From the NCBI RefSeq assembly GCF_000378065.1, contig NZ_KB899158.1, forward strand, positions 1 to 61,842: 61,842 bases of DNA, given 5' to 3'. The notes beneath the pieces are model-generated. The model searched no databases and had not been told where the DNA came from. It saw only the letters and a program-made list of their open reading frames with translations. Each line of letters starts with the position of its first letter. Position 1 is the stretch's first letter. Below, one piece after another: positions 46,339 through 56,059 of this stretch. Origin of the DNA: Porphyromonas gulae DSM 15663 (GTDB taxonomy: Bacteria; Bacteroidota; Bacteroidia; Bacteroidales; Porphyromonadaceae). The translations under genes and the position numbers were made by a program.

Positions 46339-46365
46339 ATTTATAAGGAGAGAATGAAATATGAT

Positions 46366-47997
46366 CTAATTTGTCACTTGAATCCTTTGGTCATAGAAGT
46401 AATTCATCTTGACGATGATGTCTTCGGACGATTCCACTTTGTTTGACTTGAAAGGAAGCTGGAACTCCCTGTTCTGAGGCATTGTCGTCAATACGTATTT
46501 GTACAAGGTCTTTCCTCCCTCTATCCCTATGGTCATCCCGGGATTAGCCGGGTAGAAGTTTTCTGTAAAGACTTTGAACGTAATAGGTAGCAGAGCCTCA
46601 TTAAACACTTCCGGTAGTTTCGCCTTGATTGTCAGAGGTTTTGCTTGCCCTGTAGGCAAAGCTACATTTATTACATTGTTCGAGGCCGCTTGTCCGTTTG
46701 CCTGAAAAAGATCATAGGAGTATGGATTGCGAACCACAATACGAACCTTTCGCTTGAGGTCGGGATTGCCGGTGATACCTAATACTATATCTGTTATATA
46801 GGCTCCCGTGGAGGGTGGGTTCTGATTCAATGTTAGGGTAATCTTCCCATTACCATCATTAACCGGAACGCCCATCACCGCTTGTCCGTTTATGTGTGTC
46901 ACATTGCCTACGACTATCTTGTTATTCTCCGCAGTGGTTGACCCCTGAGGAGTATAGGAGGCAATAATATAGCCTGTAGCTTCCTTCTTGACAAAGGCCA
47001 TATAAGTACTGTTCACAGTAAGCAGGCCGGTACCGTCCGAGAATGAGGGGAATACCTGCACCTCGGGGCTGAGTGCAATGTTGTTGGCTGCAGCTCCTTG
47101 TAAAGCTCCCTCGATGGAGGGATACCCTGCCGTTTTGGCTTGCAGGATACTGACTTTATAAAAATGATTTCGAATTACATCGTACCGATCTTTGTCGGCA
47201 TTGACCAAGTCGATTTTATAATAGCTATATGCAGCGGAGGGGGTTTCGTATTTGGCTTTCACAATCAAGCAGGTGATTTCTGTTTGTATGGAATTTTCAC
47301 GCTCAAATCCATAGAAAAAATTGTTGTCTCCCGCCGGTTTGAAAGGTTGAGGAGCTGCAAAGGTCGTGCCGGCCGGCTCGGTAACATAGTCATTGACAAA
47401 CTCGCCGGTACTTGGGTTGAAAGGAGCCAACGTGCCTTTGTTCAGAGAATTGTACAATGAAAAGGATACATCGTATAACTTGCTCTGAGAAGGCTCTGCA
47501 ACGTACAAGGCAAACTTGGCCATGTTGCGAAGTAATTTAATCTGACCCAAATCTGTAGCGGTTGCTATACCTGTGTCATAGGTTTTCTTTGCCCACATCC
47601 GGATGGTCTCTTGGTCGTCCTGTACAGAAAATGAAGGCACCATCTCTTTCTGGCTGTGACCTACCCACGTCTGTGGGTTCAGCAAGTTATAGTTGGCTAT
47701 GAAGTGAATGGTTCTTTTTTTATCAGAAGCGGTAATAGTAGCAGTGAAATTTTGTCCTGAAATATTTGCTGCAGCTCGTTCCAGAAAACAGCCATCTTCG
47801 TCGAAGACCCAGAGCTCGAGACTTTCTACCGCATTCTCTTTGTTGAAAGTGGCTATCCTGACAGGGTATTCCGACGCGATTATGCTTCCTCTGACCTCCA
47901 CCATCTGTCCGGGACAGGGCTCGTGCCGATCTGCTACACATGATGTGAGTAGCAATAGCAAAAGTATATACTGAAACTTTTTCATCGTTCTCTTCAT
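46366..47997 (-). CDS. fimE: Major fimbriae accessory tip protein FimE
   Basis: The 543-residue predicted lipoprotein precursor has the leader KKFQYILLLLLLTSC, with lipobox Cys20. FimE is one of three minor components (FimC, FimD, FimE) at the tip of FimA fimbriae and is needed to incorporate FimC and FimD. The body has fimbrillin-like beta domains, and repeated later segments (TLNQNPPSTGAYITDIVLG) look like C-terminal adhesin domains. The ATG at 47997 overlaps the fimD stop by four bases. A frame open further upstream lies inside fimD and is not likely used. It is the last gene of the locus. Confidence 0.93.
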   Translation of the reverse strand: MKRTMKKFQYILLLLLLTSCVADRHEPCPGQMVEVRGSIIASEYPVRIATFNKENAVESLELWVFDEDGCFLERAAANISGQNFTATITASDKKRTIHFIANYNLLNPQTWVGHSQKEMVPSFSVQDDQETIRMWAKKTYDTGIATATDLGQIKLLRNMAKFALYVAEPSQSKLYDVSFSLYNSLNKGTLAPFNPSTGEFVNDYVTEPAGTTFAAPQPFKPAGDNNFFYGFERENSIQTEITCLIVKAKYETPSAAYSYYKIDLVNADKDRYDVIRNHFYKVSILQAKTAGYPSIEGALQGAAANNIALSPEVQVFPSFSDGTGLLTVNSTYMAFVKKEATGYIIASYTPQGSTTAENNKIVVGNVTHINGQAVMGVPVNDGNGKITLTLNQNPPSTGAYITDIVLGITGNPDLKRKVRIVVRNPYSYDLFQANGQAASNNVINVALPTGQAKPLTIKAKLPEVFNEALLPITFKVFTENFYPANPGMTIGIEGGKTLYKYVLTTMPQNREFQLPFKSNKVESSEDIIVKMNYFYDQRIQVTN

Positions 47998-50006
47998 TTT
48001 TTCTTCCTGATATCGTCTTTCACATCTCGAACGCAGCGGACGTGCGCTCTGCTTTCTGAAACGTTGTTCACAAATTCTCCATCGGGGTTGTGAATGGCCG
48101 GGTGTTTGAGGTTGCTCCAATAGTATTTACCGGTCATGATAGCCTTCACAGCACTCTTTGGGTCTTTTTGCAGTCTATACACTAATTCCACTTCTTTTTT
48201 GGTAGGTAAGCGCCAATCGTTTAAGATAACCTCAGCTCCGTTGACCACACGTTTCTCCCAGTATTCTGCACAAGTCCCTAATGCATTTCGAGTCGTGGCA
48301 CTTCCTGACGCATAGTTCGAATGGATGTTATACCCGCCTATTACCTTTTCGTAAGGTTGTATGACAGTCGCACCTAACTGAGAGGCCAATTCGAAAGAAG
48401 GTGATACCATTTGGGATGTTTCTGTTGAACTGTTGGTTACATCGTCACTGTATACCAAACCACTGGGAATTCCCGGACTGTTTTGATAATAAAAGTCTTT
48501 GTTTTCTCTCGGGGGGAATCCGGTCACCATATCTCCTGTGGGAGCCAGAATGACGATGTGATAAATCGCTTTGTTGTTTAGCCCGGGCGCAAGGTTTCCT
48601 CCCGGTTGCCAAGAGGATGCAGTACCCATTGTGTGGACTACATACTCTGACGGATTTTGAACAATCGTAACTTGCTTCGTTAGCCCACCTTTCAGATTCT
48701 TCACTGTAAAAGTGATTTTCTTTGGAACGTTGTTGACCGGAAGGATCGAGCTAACCTTGATCTTACCTGATTCTTCCGTTACGATCGGGAATTGACCGAT
48801 GTGCGATTCCGGTGCAGTCTGATTAGGATGGTAGTGAACTGTTGTTTCTATTCCGGTTTCTCCATTCACAAAAGTGTAAGAAGCCTTGACGTCCTTAATT
48901 TCAATTGTGGAAGAGCTCTTATAGTTGAGGTGGGTCTCTGTGATCAGATTCATTACGCTTTCTTGTGGAATTACCTCCAGATACTGCGTGTCAGGGAGAG
49001 TCTGGTCGTCCGCATGCTCTGACCATGGTAAAACGCAGAATGTACCGTTCAGTGCTATCGGGTTCTCTTCCTCCAGGCCTCCCAGCACTTCTATCGTCAC
49101 ACTCATGTCATAGAGGTAGTTGCTGCGGATTTTATTGTCCGAAGCGTTGATGGGAACTCTGTAATAGTATGCTTTGGCCAGATTGTCTGTTTGACCATCT
49201 TGTTTAAGCTTGATCATCAGAATAAGCTCGGGCCGCTGATCTGCGGGAGTGGTTTCTTCCCACTGATTATAATAGGAGTAAAAGTGAACTGTCCCATTTG
49301 CTTCGTTCAGCTCCTTATAAGGAATGACACCACCTGCATCGGCTCCTGACGGAATATCTTCGAATTGCAGATACCCCTTGTTCACGTAGTTCCTGTATTT
49401 GGCCTGAGGAAGCCCTACCATCGTGTATCCTTCAACGATAACTGTTGGGCTTTTCAACCTGATTTTTGCCGCCACTCGCTTTAGATTGATGTTGCCAAGC
49501 TGTTTGCCTTCGGATGTCGCCATATTGATCTGCTTCGACGTAAAGCCGTACATGGCGAACTTGTCGGGAGGTGTCCCGGAAGATGAGGAAACGGCAATAT
49601 CATTGCTGATTACCTTTTTAGGAAGATCTGTCTCGGAATTGGGACCGGCGAAACCATGAACGTTGGCGATTAAGTAGATATTAAATTCTTTCGTGCCATC
49701 GAACTGTCCGTACATGTGTTGAGGTACAGGGATTATATAATTGCCTACGGACTGTACTGTCGGAACGGCTTCCCATACCTTTGTTCCACCATGGTAGAAA
49801 ACCACAGCCAAATGCTCTATCGCATTTTCTCCATAAGAGGTCTCTCCTGCCTCAGTGCTACGCCCTTCCCCTCCTTCCGAAAGCTGCACCCTTAGGATAA
49901 GCGAAGACGGATCTGTCTCAGGATTGTCTACCTTTTCGTGGATACACCCTGTCACAATAGAGACAAAGAGTATAGCCAATAGATTTATCTTAAGTTTCGT
50001 TTTCAT
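47994..50006 (-). CDS. fimD: Major fimbriae accessory tip protein FimD
   Basis: The 670-residue predicted lipoprotein precursor has the leader KLKINLLAILFVSIVTGC, with lipobox Cys21. The N-terminal half has a fimbrillin-like double beta domain (AIEHLAVVFYHGGTKVWEAV, INLKRVAAKIRLK). The C-terminal 170 residues contain NDWRLPTKKEVELVYRL, KYYWSNLK and ARVHCVRD-like SRAHVRCVRD, a pattern of DUF1566/FISUMP-type, C-lectin-like domains, suggesting a ligand-binding tip. It lies 19 bp after fimC and overlaps fimE. Confidence 0.93.
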   Translation of the reverse strand: MKTKLKINLLAILFVSIVTGCIHEKVDNPETDPSSLILRVQLSEGGEGRSTEAGETSYGENAIEHLAVVFYHGGTKVWEAVPTVQSVGNYIIPVPQHMYGQFDGTKEFNIYLIANVHGFAGPNSETDLPKKVISNDIAVSSSSGTPPDKFAMYGFTSKQINMATSEGKQLGNINLKRVAAKIRLKSPTVIVEGYTMVGLPQAKYRNYVNKGYLQFEDIPSGADAGGVIPYKELNEANGTVHFYSYYNQWEETTPADQRPELILMIKLKQDGQTDNLAKAYYYRVPINASDNKIRSNYLYDMSVTIEVLGGLEEENPIALNGTFCVLPWSEHADDQTLPDTQYLEVIPQESVMNLITETHLNYKSSSTIEIKDVKASYTFVNGETGIETTVHYHPNQTAPESHIGQFPIVTEESGKIKVSSILPVNNVPKKITFTVKNLKGGLTKQVTIVQNPSEYVVHTMGTASSWQPGGNLAPGLNNKAIYHIVILAPTGDMVTGFPPRENKDFYYQNSPGIPSGLVYSDDVTNSSTETSQMVSPSFELASQLGATVIQPYEKVIGGYNIHSNYASGSATTRNALGTCAEYWEKRVVNGAEVILNDWRLPTKKEVELVYRLQKDPKSAVKAIMTGKYYWSNLKHPAIHNPDGEFVNNVSESRAHVRCVRDVKDDIRKKK

Positions 50007-50025
50007 CTTAGTTTCTTCTTGTCCT

Positions 50026-51387
50026 TTAGTGCCCTTGTTGTACGATGGTAATGTCTGTCAGCTGGACGCCATTACCTTTCTTTAGAACTACCTTTTTTCC
50101 ATTCACGGTAAAGTACAGTTTCGCCTGTCGGTCGTGGTTCGTAGGTGCTTTCAGTGGCTTAACGATAACAGTGTATCCTGTATACCCATCAGCTTCCCCT
50201 GTGTTTACACCATTGACCGTATCGAATCCGAATTCCAATCCGTTATCGAGTGTCGCAAGCCATTGGCTGCAATCTGTTCCTTTGATTTTGATTTGAATGG
50301 TAAGCGGGTTGGAGATGGTCACGTTGTTTTGAGGGAGTTCGAGGATATTCTCCGGCTGAATTAGCGCAAAATATGGTACGAGAAAACCATGATCCAAGTT
50401 CTCTACCGTCCACGGAAGGACTGTGGTCGTGAGGAGCAAGCTGCTGAATTCGCCGATTTTTGTGATTGTCCCGTCCAGTTTATAATGGTGGTTGCGGTGG
50501 ATGGCGTAGTGATGATCGGCCGTAGTGGTCTGATCGTTCACATAGGCATAGTAGCGCGTCTTGATGCCATTGTAGAGGGCGTCTACCACAAGCTGCGTAG
50601 CACGGCCTGTAGAGTCCGCTGCAGAGCCTATGTTTTCATATACGTAGAGCGGAGCAGCTGCGGGGATGATGCTCTGCGCGCTACCGTTGTTCGTCAATGG
50701 AACGTCATAGGCATTCGTCCAATTCCAATATCCTGTAGGCTTGCTCGTACTACCTTCGAGCAGGCGAGAGTTCTTGGCGTTGCGAAGAATCTGTACGTTG
50801 GTAATCTTGATTACATCGCTACCGGGAGTAACTTGCTTGATGTCCAGTGTGATTTTGGCTGCAATGCGGTTGAGGCTGACGTTTGCTTCCACAGTGTTTT
50901 GCGGGTTAAGGGTTGCTATCACCATTCCCGTCATGGTGAAGGGTTGAGCTATCGGCCCGTTCACGTCAGGAGCCTGAATATCATCAAGTTCTTTCTTGAA
51001 AAGGATTTTGTTCAGTTTTGTCGTGAGAGCATCGGGTTCGTTGGCAATCACGTATATCTGGCGAGGGCCGGCATGTGCACTGATCGTAAAAGGATTTTGG
51101 AAATCGGATTGTCCCGATATGAATAGTTTTTGGTTGTCGAGAGCCCAAAGGCCGTTTAGCCCTTCGCGAAAGACGAATATGCGCACTTTCTTTATCAGAT
51201 CTTCACCTGAGTAGAGATCTCCGTTTCGTATTTCAACGTCGTCAAGCGACATCTTTACCGTTGCCACATCGTCCGAGGTGGGCTGATCGGGATTATCTTC
51301 CTTGGTACATGCCACCACTCCCATTGCAAAAAACAATAGAAGTAGAAGATGTGAAAGACGCCTCGATGAGTGATGCAAGTATTTCAT
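50026..51387 (-). CDS. fimC: Major fimbriae accessory tip protein FimC
   Basis: The 453-residue predicted lipoprotein precursor has leader SSRRLSHLLLLLFFAMGVVAC, with lipobox Cys27 when started at MKYLHH (51387). Earlier in-frame ATGs at 51420 and 51393 exist, the first overlapping fimB by 14 bases; 51387 gives the cleanest leader and matches the length I recall. ETANVSLNRIAAKITLDI-like NVSLNRIAAKITLDI and NHHYKLDGTI are fimbrillin (Mfa/FimA-superfamily) marks. It forms part of the fimbrial tip. Confidence 0.92.
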   Translation of the reverse strand: MKYLHHSSRRLSHLLLLLFFAMGVVACTKEDNPDQPTSDDVATVKMSLDDVEIRNGDLYSGEDLIKKVRIFVFREGLNGLWALDNQKLFISGQSDFQNPFTISAHAGPRQIYVIANEPDALTTKLNKILFKKELDDIQAPDVNGPIAQPFTMTGMVIATLNPQNTVEANVSLNRIAAKITLDIKQVTPGSDVIKITNVQILRNAKNSRLLEGSTSKPTGYWNWTNAYDVPLTNNGSAQSIIPAAAPLYVYENIGSAADSTGRATQLVVDALYNGIKTRYYAYVNDQTTTADHHYAIHRNHHYKLDGTITKIGEFSSLLLTTTVLPWTVENLDHGFLVPYFALIQPENILELPQNNVTISNPLTIQIKIKGTDCSQWLATLDNGLEFGFDTVNGVNTGEADGYTGYTVIVKPLKAPTNHDRQAKLYFTVNGKKVVLKKGNGVQLTDITIVQQGH

Positions 51388-51406
51388 TTCCATAATAGTT
51401 GTCAGA

Positions 51407-52318
51407 TTAGTATTCTGCATATTGTTGCACTACGTCCCAAGGAGTGACGGATACGATCACGCTGAGGTTTGCACCACGGAGATCTATGTAGATGTTCAGC
51501 ATTTTGCCTACAACGGGAATGAAAGGCACTCCATCCGACCCTGCACTGAAGTTTAGCAACTCTTCCCCATATGCATAGAGCTTGAGGTGCAAAGGAGTGG
51601 AGTCGAGGGTGGGATAAATACGGAAGATGGAAGAAATGAAATCCCCGTTTTGGATCTGTCCGTCGGGACGGTATTGAACGGCATTGCCGATGAGGTCGGC
51701 GAGGCCGGTATAGGTGTCGGGAGTTTCTCCCAGAAGAATGTCGGCATAGTCAGGCAGTTGTCTGGGGCCATTAGCGTCCAGCCACTCTTGATAGCCACGT
51801 ATTATGATATGTACTTGTGCCGTACGGCGGTAGATATCTACGGTCTGATCCTGTCCCTGTTCGATGGAGCCGTACTCTATCGGACAGGTCAGTACGCCGG
51901 AAAAAAGGTCTTCAGGCGATTGGGCTATACCATTGGTAGAGGCCAGTCTGAAGAATAAGTCTTTGACGTTCTGCACATCGGCTGTCTCTGCCAACATGTG
52001 ATCGTCGGGATTAGCCCATGCCACAAAGGACACAGTCGTAGGGCCGTCGTATTCCAATGGTATCGGCTTGCGTGCAGCTACTTGTGCGGCGTCCATCATC
52101 AGTCGGTCGATGCGGCGTCCGGTTTCGTCGAAGACGAAAATAACGACGCGCTGCACGGCTCCGGATTCGGTTATATCCTGCATATCGGCATCCCATGCCC
52201 TGACAGTGAGGCGAAACGGACGGGGACAATCGGAATAGTCCTCTTTAACACATCCGCCAAACATTCCGGATACGAGTAAGATCAGCACCGATACGATATA
52301 TTTCTTAGCGTCGTTCAT
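51407..52318 (-). CDS. fimB: Major fimbriae anchor protein FimB, intact
   Basis: The 303-residue lipoprotein of the FimB/Mfa2 family has lipobox FGGC (Cys23), followed by VKEDYSDCPRPFRLTVRAWD. FimB anchors the fimbria in the outer membrane and limits its length. The laboratory strain ATCC 33277 is known to carry a nonsense-disrupted fimB; here the frame is open over its full length, so fimbriae should be anchored and short. The gene follows fimA after 143 bp that contain a hairpin. Confidence 0.93.
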   Translation of the reverse strand: MNDAKKYIVSVLILLVSGMFGGCVKEDYSDCPRPFRLTVRAWDADMQDITESGAVQRVVIFVFDETGRRIDRLMMDAAQVAARKPIPLEYDGPTTVSFVAWANPDDHMLAETADVQNVKDLFFRLASTNGIAQSPEDLFSGVLTCPIEYGSIEQGQDQTVDIYRRTAQVHIIIRGYQEWLDANGPRQLPDYADILLGETPDTYTGLADLIGNAVQYRPDGQIQNGDFISSIFRIYPTLDSTPLHLKLYAYGEELLNFSAGSDGVPFIPVVGKMLNIYIDLRGANLSVIVSVTPWDVVQQYAEY

Positions 52319-52373
52319 AACTATAATTCTTTGATTGGTGATTCAGATTTCCCTATTCGATTTTAGAGAGAAT

Positions 52374-52411
52374 GAATACAGGGAGTGGAGCGAACCCCGC
52401 TCCCTGTATTC
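52374..52411. terminator. Hairpin between fimA and fimB
   Basis: A 15-bp stem (52374-52388 with 52397-52411, one G-T wobble) and an 8-nt loop sit 51 bp past the fimA stop. There is no T-run, so it may be a partial terminator or an mRNA 3'-end stabiliser that lets fimA be expressed far above fimB-E. Confidence 0.7.
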
Positions 52412-52461
52412 CAATGTAAACAAACTATGAAAGTTTTTTCTTTTATTGGTTTGAGGGTTGA

Positions 52462-53613
52462 TTACCAAGTAGCATTCTGACCAACGAGAACCCACTCAGC
52501 TACAGTACACTGTACGTTCAAGTGAGCAGACTCTGTGATAGGATTCTCGGGATTGTTTGTTCCAGGCCCTGTGATTGTCAGCTTAATATCATACTTATGG
52601 TTACGCTCAATTTTATTCTTAGGCGTATAACCATTGTCATAAGTATAGTTGTTGCTGTTGAAGTTTACCAATACAGGGTAATAGGTCTTGCCTTCTGCGT
52701 CCACCCAATTGGCGGCCTGAGCAGCTGCTAAATCGGCTCCCGCCAGGTCGGCTCCGTTTTTCTGAAGTTTGCCATAAACACATAGGATTGTCGGATGAAT
52801 AGTCCCACCGTTAGCTGAGTAGTCATTTTCTAATACATAGAAGCCCTGAGGAGCATTGGCGGTAGGTGCAACGTAATTACGGCTCAGCCAAGGCACATTG
52901 GCATAGTTGGCAGGTGTGTAAGCACCGTTAAATGTGGTCAAAGAACCTGTCAGATAATTAGCGTCTGCATTCACGAGTGTTGCCCCGAACAAATTAGATT
53001 GCTTCTTTGCAATGAGACCATAAATCTTTTCAGGAGCAAATGTGTAAATGTTATCGTAGGCTGCGCTCATCTGCACTTTAATTTCGGTGAAAGCCATGCG
53101 AGCATGTACACGCTTGATCTCAAGAGGATCATTCTCAATGTGGTTGCCCTCTCCGGCTCCATTGTATCCAATATAGTTCTTGCCTGCCTTCAAAACGATT
53201 GCTTTTGGCTCTGCCGTCATGATCAAACCTGCAGCCTCTTGGTTTTCTGCAGTCAGTTCAGTTGTCAATGCTTTTACATCTGCAAGAGTCTTGCCAGTCA
53301 GATCCATTGTTCCCGTATTGGCCATTACGACCAGCGTACGTGAGCCTGCACCACATTTGATATTCTCAATCTTAGTCGCATTTTCGGCTGATTCGATGGC
53401 TTCCTGCTGTTCTCCATTATAAACCATTACGGTCAACTTAGCCACTTTTGCTTCGTCATCTGCAACCCCGAAAGCACGATTCGGATTGCTGGTCTTCAAT
53501 ACTACGCTAATGGTAGCGTTACCTTCTACAACGGGTTCTGCTTCGTTGTCTTTGTTACAAGCTGTCATAGCAAGGGCAGCAAGTCCCAACAAGAAAAACT
53601 TAGTCTTTTTCAT
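52462..53613 (-). CDS. fimA: Major fimbrial subunit FimA (fimbrillin)
   Basis: The 383-residue prepilin of the long (type V) fimbriae. It has a lipoprotein leader with lipobox LAMTAC (Cys19). A propeptide ends at Arg46 (TSNPNR), where Arg-gingipain cuts to give mature [10 protein letters not shown]. Cutting exposes the groove into which the C-terminal strand ([15 protein letters not shown]) of the next subunit inserts by strand exchange. From memory the sequence is nearest to type I/Ib FimA, with differences concentrated in the first 100 mature residues. It follows pgmA by 50 bp and is probably transcribed from the fimX promoter as well as locally. Confidence 0.97.
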   Translation of the reverse strand: MKKTKFFLLGLAALAMTACNKDNEAEPVVEGNATISVVLKTSNPNRAFGVADDEAKVAKLTVMVYNGEQQEAIESAENATKIENIKCGAGSRTLVVMANTGTMDLTGKTLADVKALTTELTAENQEAAGLIMTAEPKAIVLKAGKNYIGYNGAGEGNHIENDPLEIKRVHARMAFTEIKVQMSAAYDNIYTFAPEKIYGLIAKKQSNLFGATLVNADANYLTGSLTTFNGAYTPANYANVPWLSRNYVAPTANAPQGFYVLENDYSANGGTIHPTILCVYGKLQKNGADLAGADLAAAQAANWVDAEGKTYYPVLVNFNSNNYTYDNGYTPKNKIERNHKYDIKLTITGPGTNNPENPITESAHLNVQCTVAEWVLVGQNATW

Positions 53614-53663
53614 CTCGTTTTTGTTTTAAAAGTGAATATTGTTTTATTAGGATCTTTTTCGAT

Positions 53664-55136
53664 TTAGAGATTGTCCTGCATATAGTGTCGCAGTTCGTCG
53701 AGGTTATGCTGCGCTCCGGGCTGGCCTTGCTGAGCAGCGCGAGTAAGGTAGCTTTCGGCTTCAGCCCATTTTTCGCTGTAAGCATATGCCAAGCCTAACA
53801 GCATCCATAGCTTGGGTTCGTCCTTACGCGCTTCGAGGCGAGCCAGAGCTTGTGGATACCTGCCGGCACGAAGGTCTATGATGGCCGCATTGGCTGTCGG
53901 TTCTATCGCTTTCGGGAAAGCTTTCTCGGCTGTTGTCCACGTCTCGTAGCGTTCGTAGCTCCCTTCCGGATAGCTCTGTGCTACGGCGTAGACCTCTGCC
54001 AGACTCAGACGAGAGGGGTGTGTCTTGATAATTTCACGTGCTTTGTCCAACTCAAATCCTTTGACCACGATATGGAAAGTGAGTTCGCTTCGGCGAAGCG
54101 GGGGGTAATAGTCCGAGAGCAATGTGGCATAGAGAGAACCTCCATCGATGGCTTGCAGAGCAGCTGTGCGCTCGCCGGCCGGCTTTTGGTCTATGATGTC
54201 CAATATGGCAGCCTTTTGTGAGAGGTCGCTCTTGACCACTGCAGTGCGCAGACCTGCCCAGTCGGGTCCTTTCCAATCGTTTTCGAATCGATTCTTCAGG
54301 ATCGGGTACTTGCGCATAAGATAGTCTGCAAAGGAGTGTGCCCGATCCTTAGAAAGCTGTACGTTGTACTCTGCACCCCCTTCCGGTGAGGCGTATCCTA
54401 CCATGCTGAGTTTCTCGAAAGTGATGTCGCTATCGCCTCTGATTTCTTTCAGTTTGCTATCGATACGTGCCAGTTCTGTGGGGTTGCCATCAAAATCCGG
54501 TAGTACAGTATATTTCCCTACCCGATAGGCCAGGTGAGCGGAGAGGGTTTCTTCACGTTTTTTCAGTAGTTCGCCTTCCGGTACTATGATTTGGTATCGG
54601 TAGTCTGCTTCATACAGTGGTACCAAAGCATCGTCCGTAAGTGTCGTTTCTTCTGAACCGAGCGGGCAGTCCGCGCAACCGGTGTTTTCTGCCAAAAGAA
54701 TCATGGAAGAATGGCGCATCCACGGCCTATAAGGTGTAGCCGCAGAATAGTCCATGCTCTGCTCCTTGCCATTGTGACGCTTTACCATGGCCGAAGGTTT
54801 GGTGTCAGGTTGATTGTAGATGTGGTGTTTGTCGAGAGTGATACGACGATCGATGATCCGGTAGCGTCTGTTCCCCATAAGCAGAAATGGACGAAGAGCG
54901 ACCTGATCGTTCGACGTATTGGAGCGGATAATGGGTGTAACCACCATCAGCAGATTGCTCTTCATATCCGGCATGGCCGTCAGATTCAGGTTCATCTTTA
55001 CGTTGGCAGTATGTCCCGTTTTCTTGATCACGTGCTTCTCGCTTACCTTAATACCTCCTAGATGGGTTTGAGCTATCACGGCAAGCGTGGACATTCCGAA
55101 GAGAAGCGACAGGATGATATAGCGACTCTGTTTCAT
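53664..55136 (-). CDS. pgmA: PgmA-like DUF3868 protein with OmpA-like domain
   Basis: The 490-residue exported protein (signal peptide YIILSLLFGMSTLAVIAQ) lies between fimX and fimA. The N-terminal part matches DUF3868. The middle contains an OmpA-like motif, YASPEGGAEYNVQLSKDRAH, typical of peptidoglycan-associated domains. The C-terminal 100 residues are TPR-like (LWMLLGLAYAYSEKWAEAES). In the literature this gene, called pgmA, belongs to the fimA transcription unit and the product is found with fimbriae; it is unrelated to phosphoglucomutase. It starts 25 bp after fimX. Confidence 0.88.
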   Translation of the reverse strand: MKQSRYIILSLLFGMSTLAVIAQTHLGGIKVSEKHVIKKTGHTANVKMNLNLTAMPDMKSNLLMVVTPIIRSNTSNDQVALRPFLLMGNRRYRIIDRRITLDKHHIYNQPDTKPSAMVKRHNGKEQSMDYSAATPYRPWMRHSSMILLAENTGCADCPLGSEETTLTDDALVPLYEADYRYQIIVPEGELLKKREETLSAHLAYRVGKYTVLPDFDGNPTELARIDSKLKEIRGDSDITFEKLSMVGYASPEGGAEYNVQLSKDRAHSFADYLMRKYPILKNRFENDWKGPDWAGLRTAVVKSDLSQKAAILDIIDQKPAGERTAALQAIDGGSLYATLLSDYYPPLRRSELTFHIVVKGFELDKAREIIKTHPSRLSLAEVYAVAQSYPEGSYERYETWTTAEKAFPKAIEPTANAAIIDLRAGRYPQALARLEARKDEPKLWMLLGLAYAYSEKWAEAESYLTRAAQQGQPGAQHNLDELRHYMQDNL

Positions 55137-55161
55137 ATAGCTTGTCAGTATAATTATGGTA

Positions 55162-55743
55162 TTACTTAATGATGTATATGAGCGAAAGTGTAGCTTTCGT
55201 TACGCCGAAGTAGTTGTACTTACCTTCTTCGATCTTTTTGCCGCACTTGGCACATTCGAATTTGTCATAGTCGAAGTGGACGAATCCTCCGCTGATCGAT
55301 GCCTCCAGATTCCATCTTTTGCCCAACAACCATTGATAGCCATAGGTCAGGCCGGCACCGATGGCGTATCCTTCGTGTCGATAGTTGTTGAGATTTTTGA
55401 GCCGACCGACAGGGATGTCGATATCATTCACATTGTACTCTCCTCCGATGCCATGAAGTCCGAAGAAGTGGCCGGAGAAAGCCTCACACGTCCAATAGCG
55501 AAGTTCCGGAGCCACGAGCCAATGTTTGAGCTTGCGATGGTGGCTGAATGTGAAAGGATTGTAACCTCCCGAAACATCGAGTGTCCACTTCTTACCCATG
55601 CGAAACTCCAATCCTGCATTAGGTGTAGTCGTGCCCCAATAAAGCAGATTGGTCTTTAGCCCGATCTGCTGTGCCCGAAGGGAGGGGATCAGTCCTGCAA
55701 TCAGAGCGATCCCGATAAGCAGCAATCGTGTTTTCCTTTTCAT
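55162..55743 (-). CDS. fimX: FimX-like DUF3575 protein, first gene of the fim locus
   Basis: The 193-residue protein has a signal peptide (LLLIGIALIAGLIPSLRAQ) and a small outer-membrane barrel of the DUF3575 family: QIGLKTNLLYWGTTTPNAGL, LEFRMGKKWTLDVSGGYNPF, and AIGAGLTYGYQWLLGKRWNL. DUF3575 and DUF3868 genes commonly precede fimbrillin operons in Bacteroidota. Known work places the fimA promoter region upstream of this gene. It is divergent from the barrel gene at 56364 across a 620-bp gap. Confidence 0.88.
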   Translation of the reverse strand: MKRKTRLLLIGIALIAGLIPSLRAQQIGLKTNLLYWGTTTPNAGLEFRMGKKWTLDVSGGYNPFTFSHHRKLKHWLVAPELRYWTCEAFSGHFFGLHGIGGEYNVNDIDIPVGRLKNLNNYRHEGYAIGAGLTYGYQWLLGKRWNLEASISGGFVHFDYDKFECAKCGKKIEEGKYNYFGVTKATLSLIYIIK

Positions 55744-55847
55744 ATGTTTTTATAATAGTTGCTTACAGTCTATAGATGTAACCACATGAAAAACAGAAAG
55801 AGGGAGCAACCTTAGACTGCCTCCTTTTCCTGTCCTTTACTCACAAG

Positions 55848-55855
55848 CAAAGTTA
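55848..55855 (-). promoter_or_regulatory. Probable -7 element of the fimX-pgmA-fimA transcript
   Basis: On the minus strand TAACTTTG (complement of 55855-55848) is an exact TAnnTTTG match, 105 bp before the fimX ATG. I see no good -33 TTTG at the usual distance, which would fit dependence on an activator. Confidence 0.55.
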
Positions 55856-56059
55856 GACTGTGTCATTGGGGATTTTCTACGTGAAAACACCTGACTTTTT
55901 TGCGTGTTAATACGTATTTTAGGGGCTATCGGTGCCTGGTCGCTGTATTCCGGCCCGATCTTTCGATTGGAATCTTGTTTAATACACTTTTTTGAGATGT
56001 CATTTTTTTCTTTTTGCGCGAGGAAGGATCGGGAGATAATTTTCGTTCGAAAGGATGGA

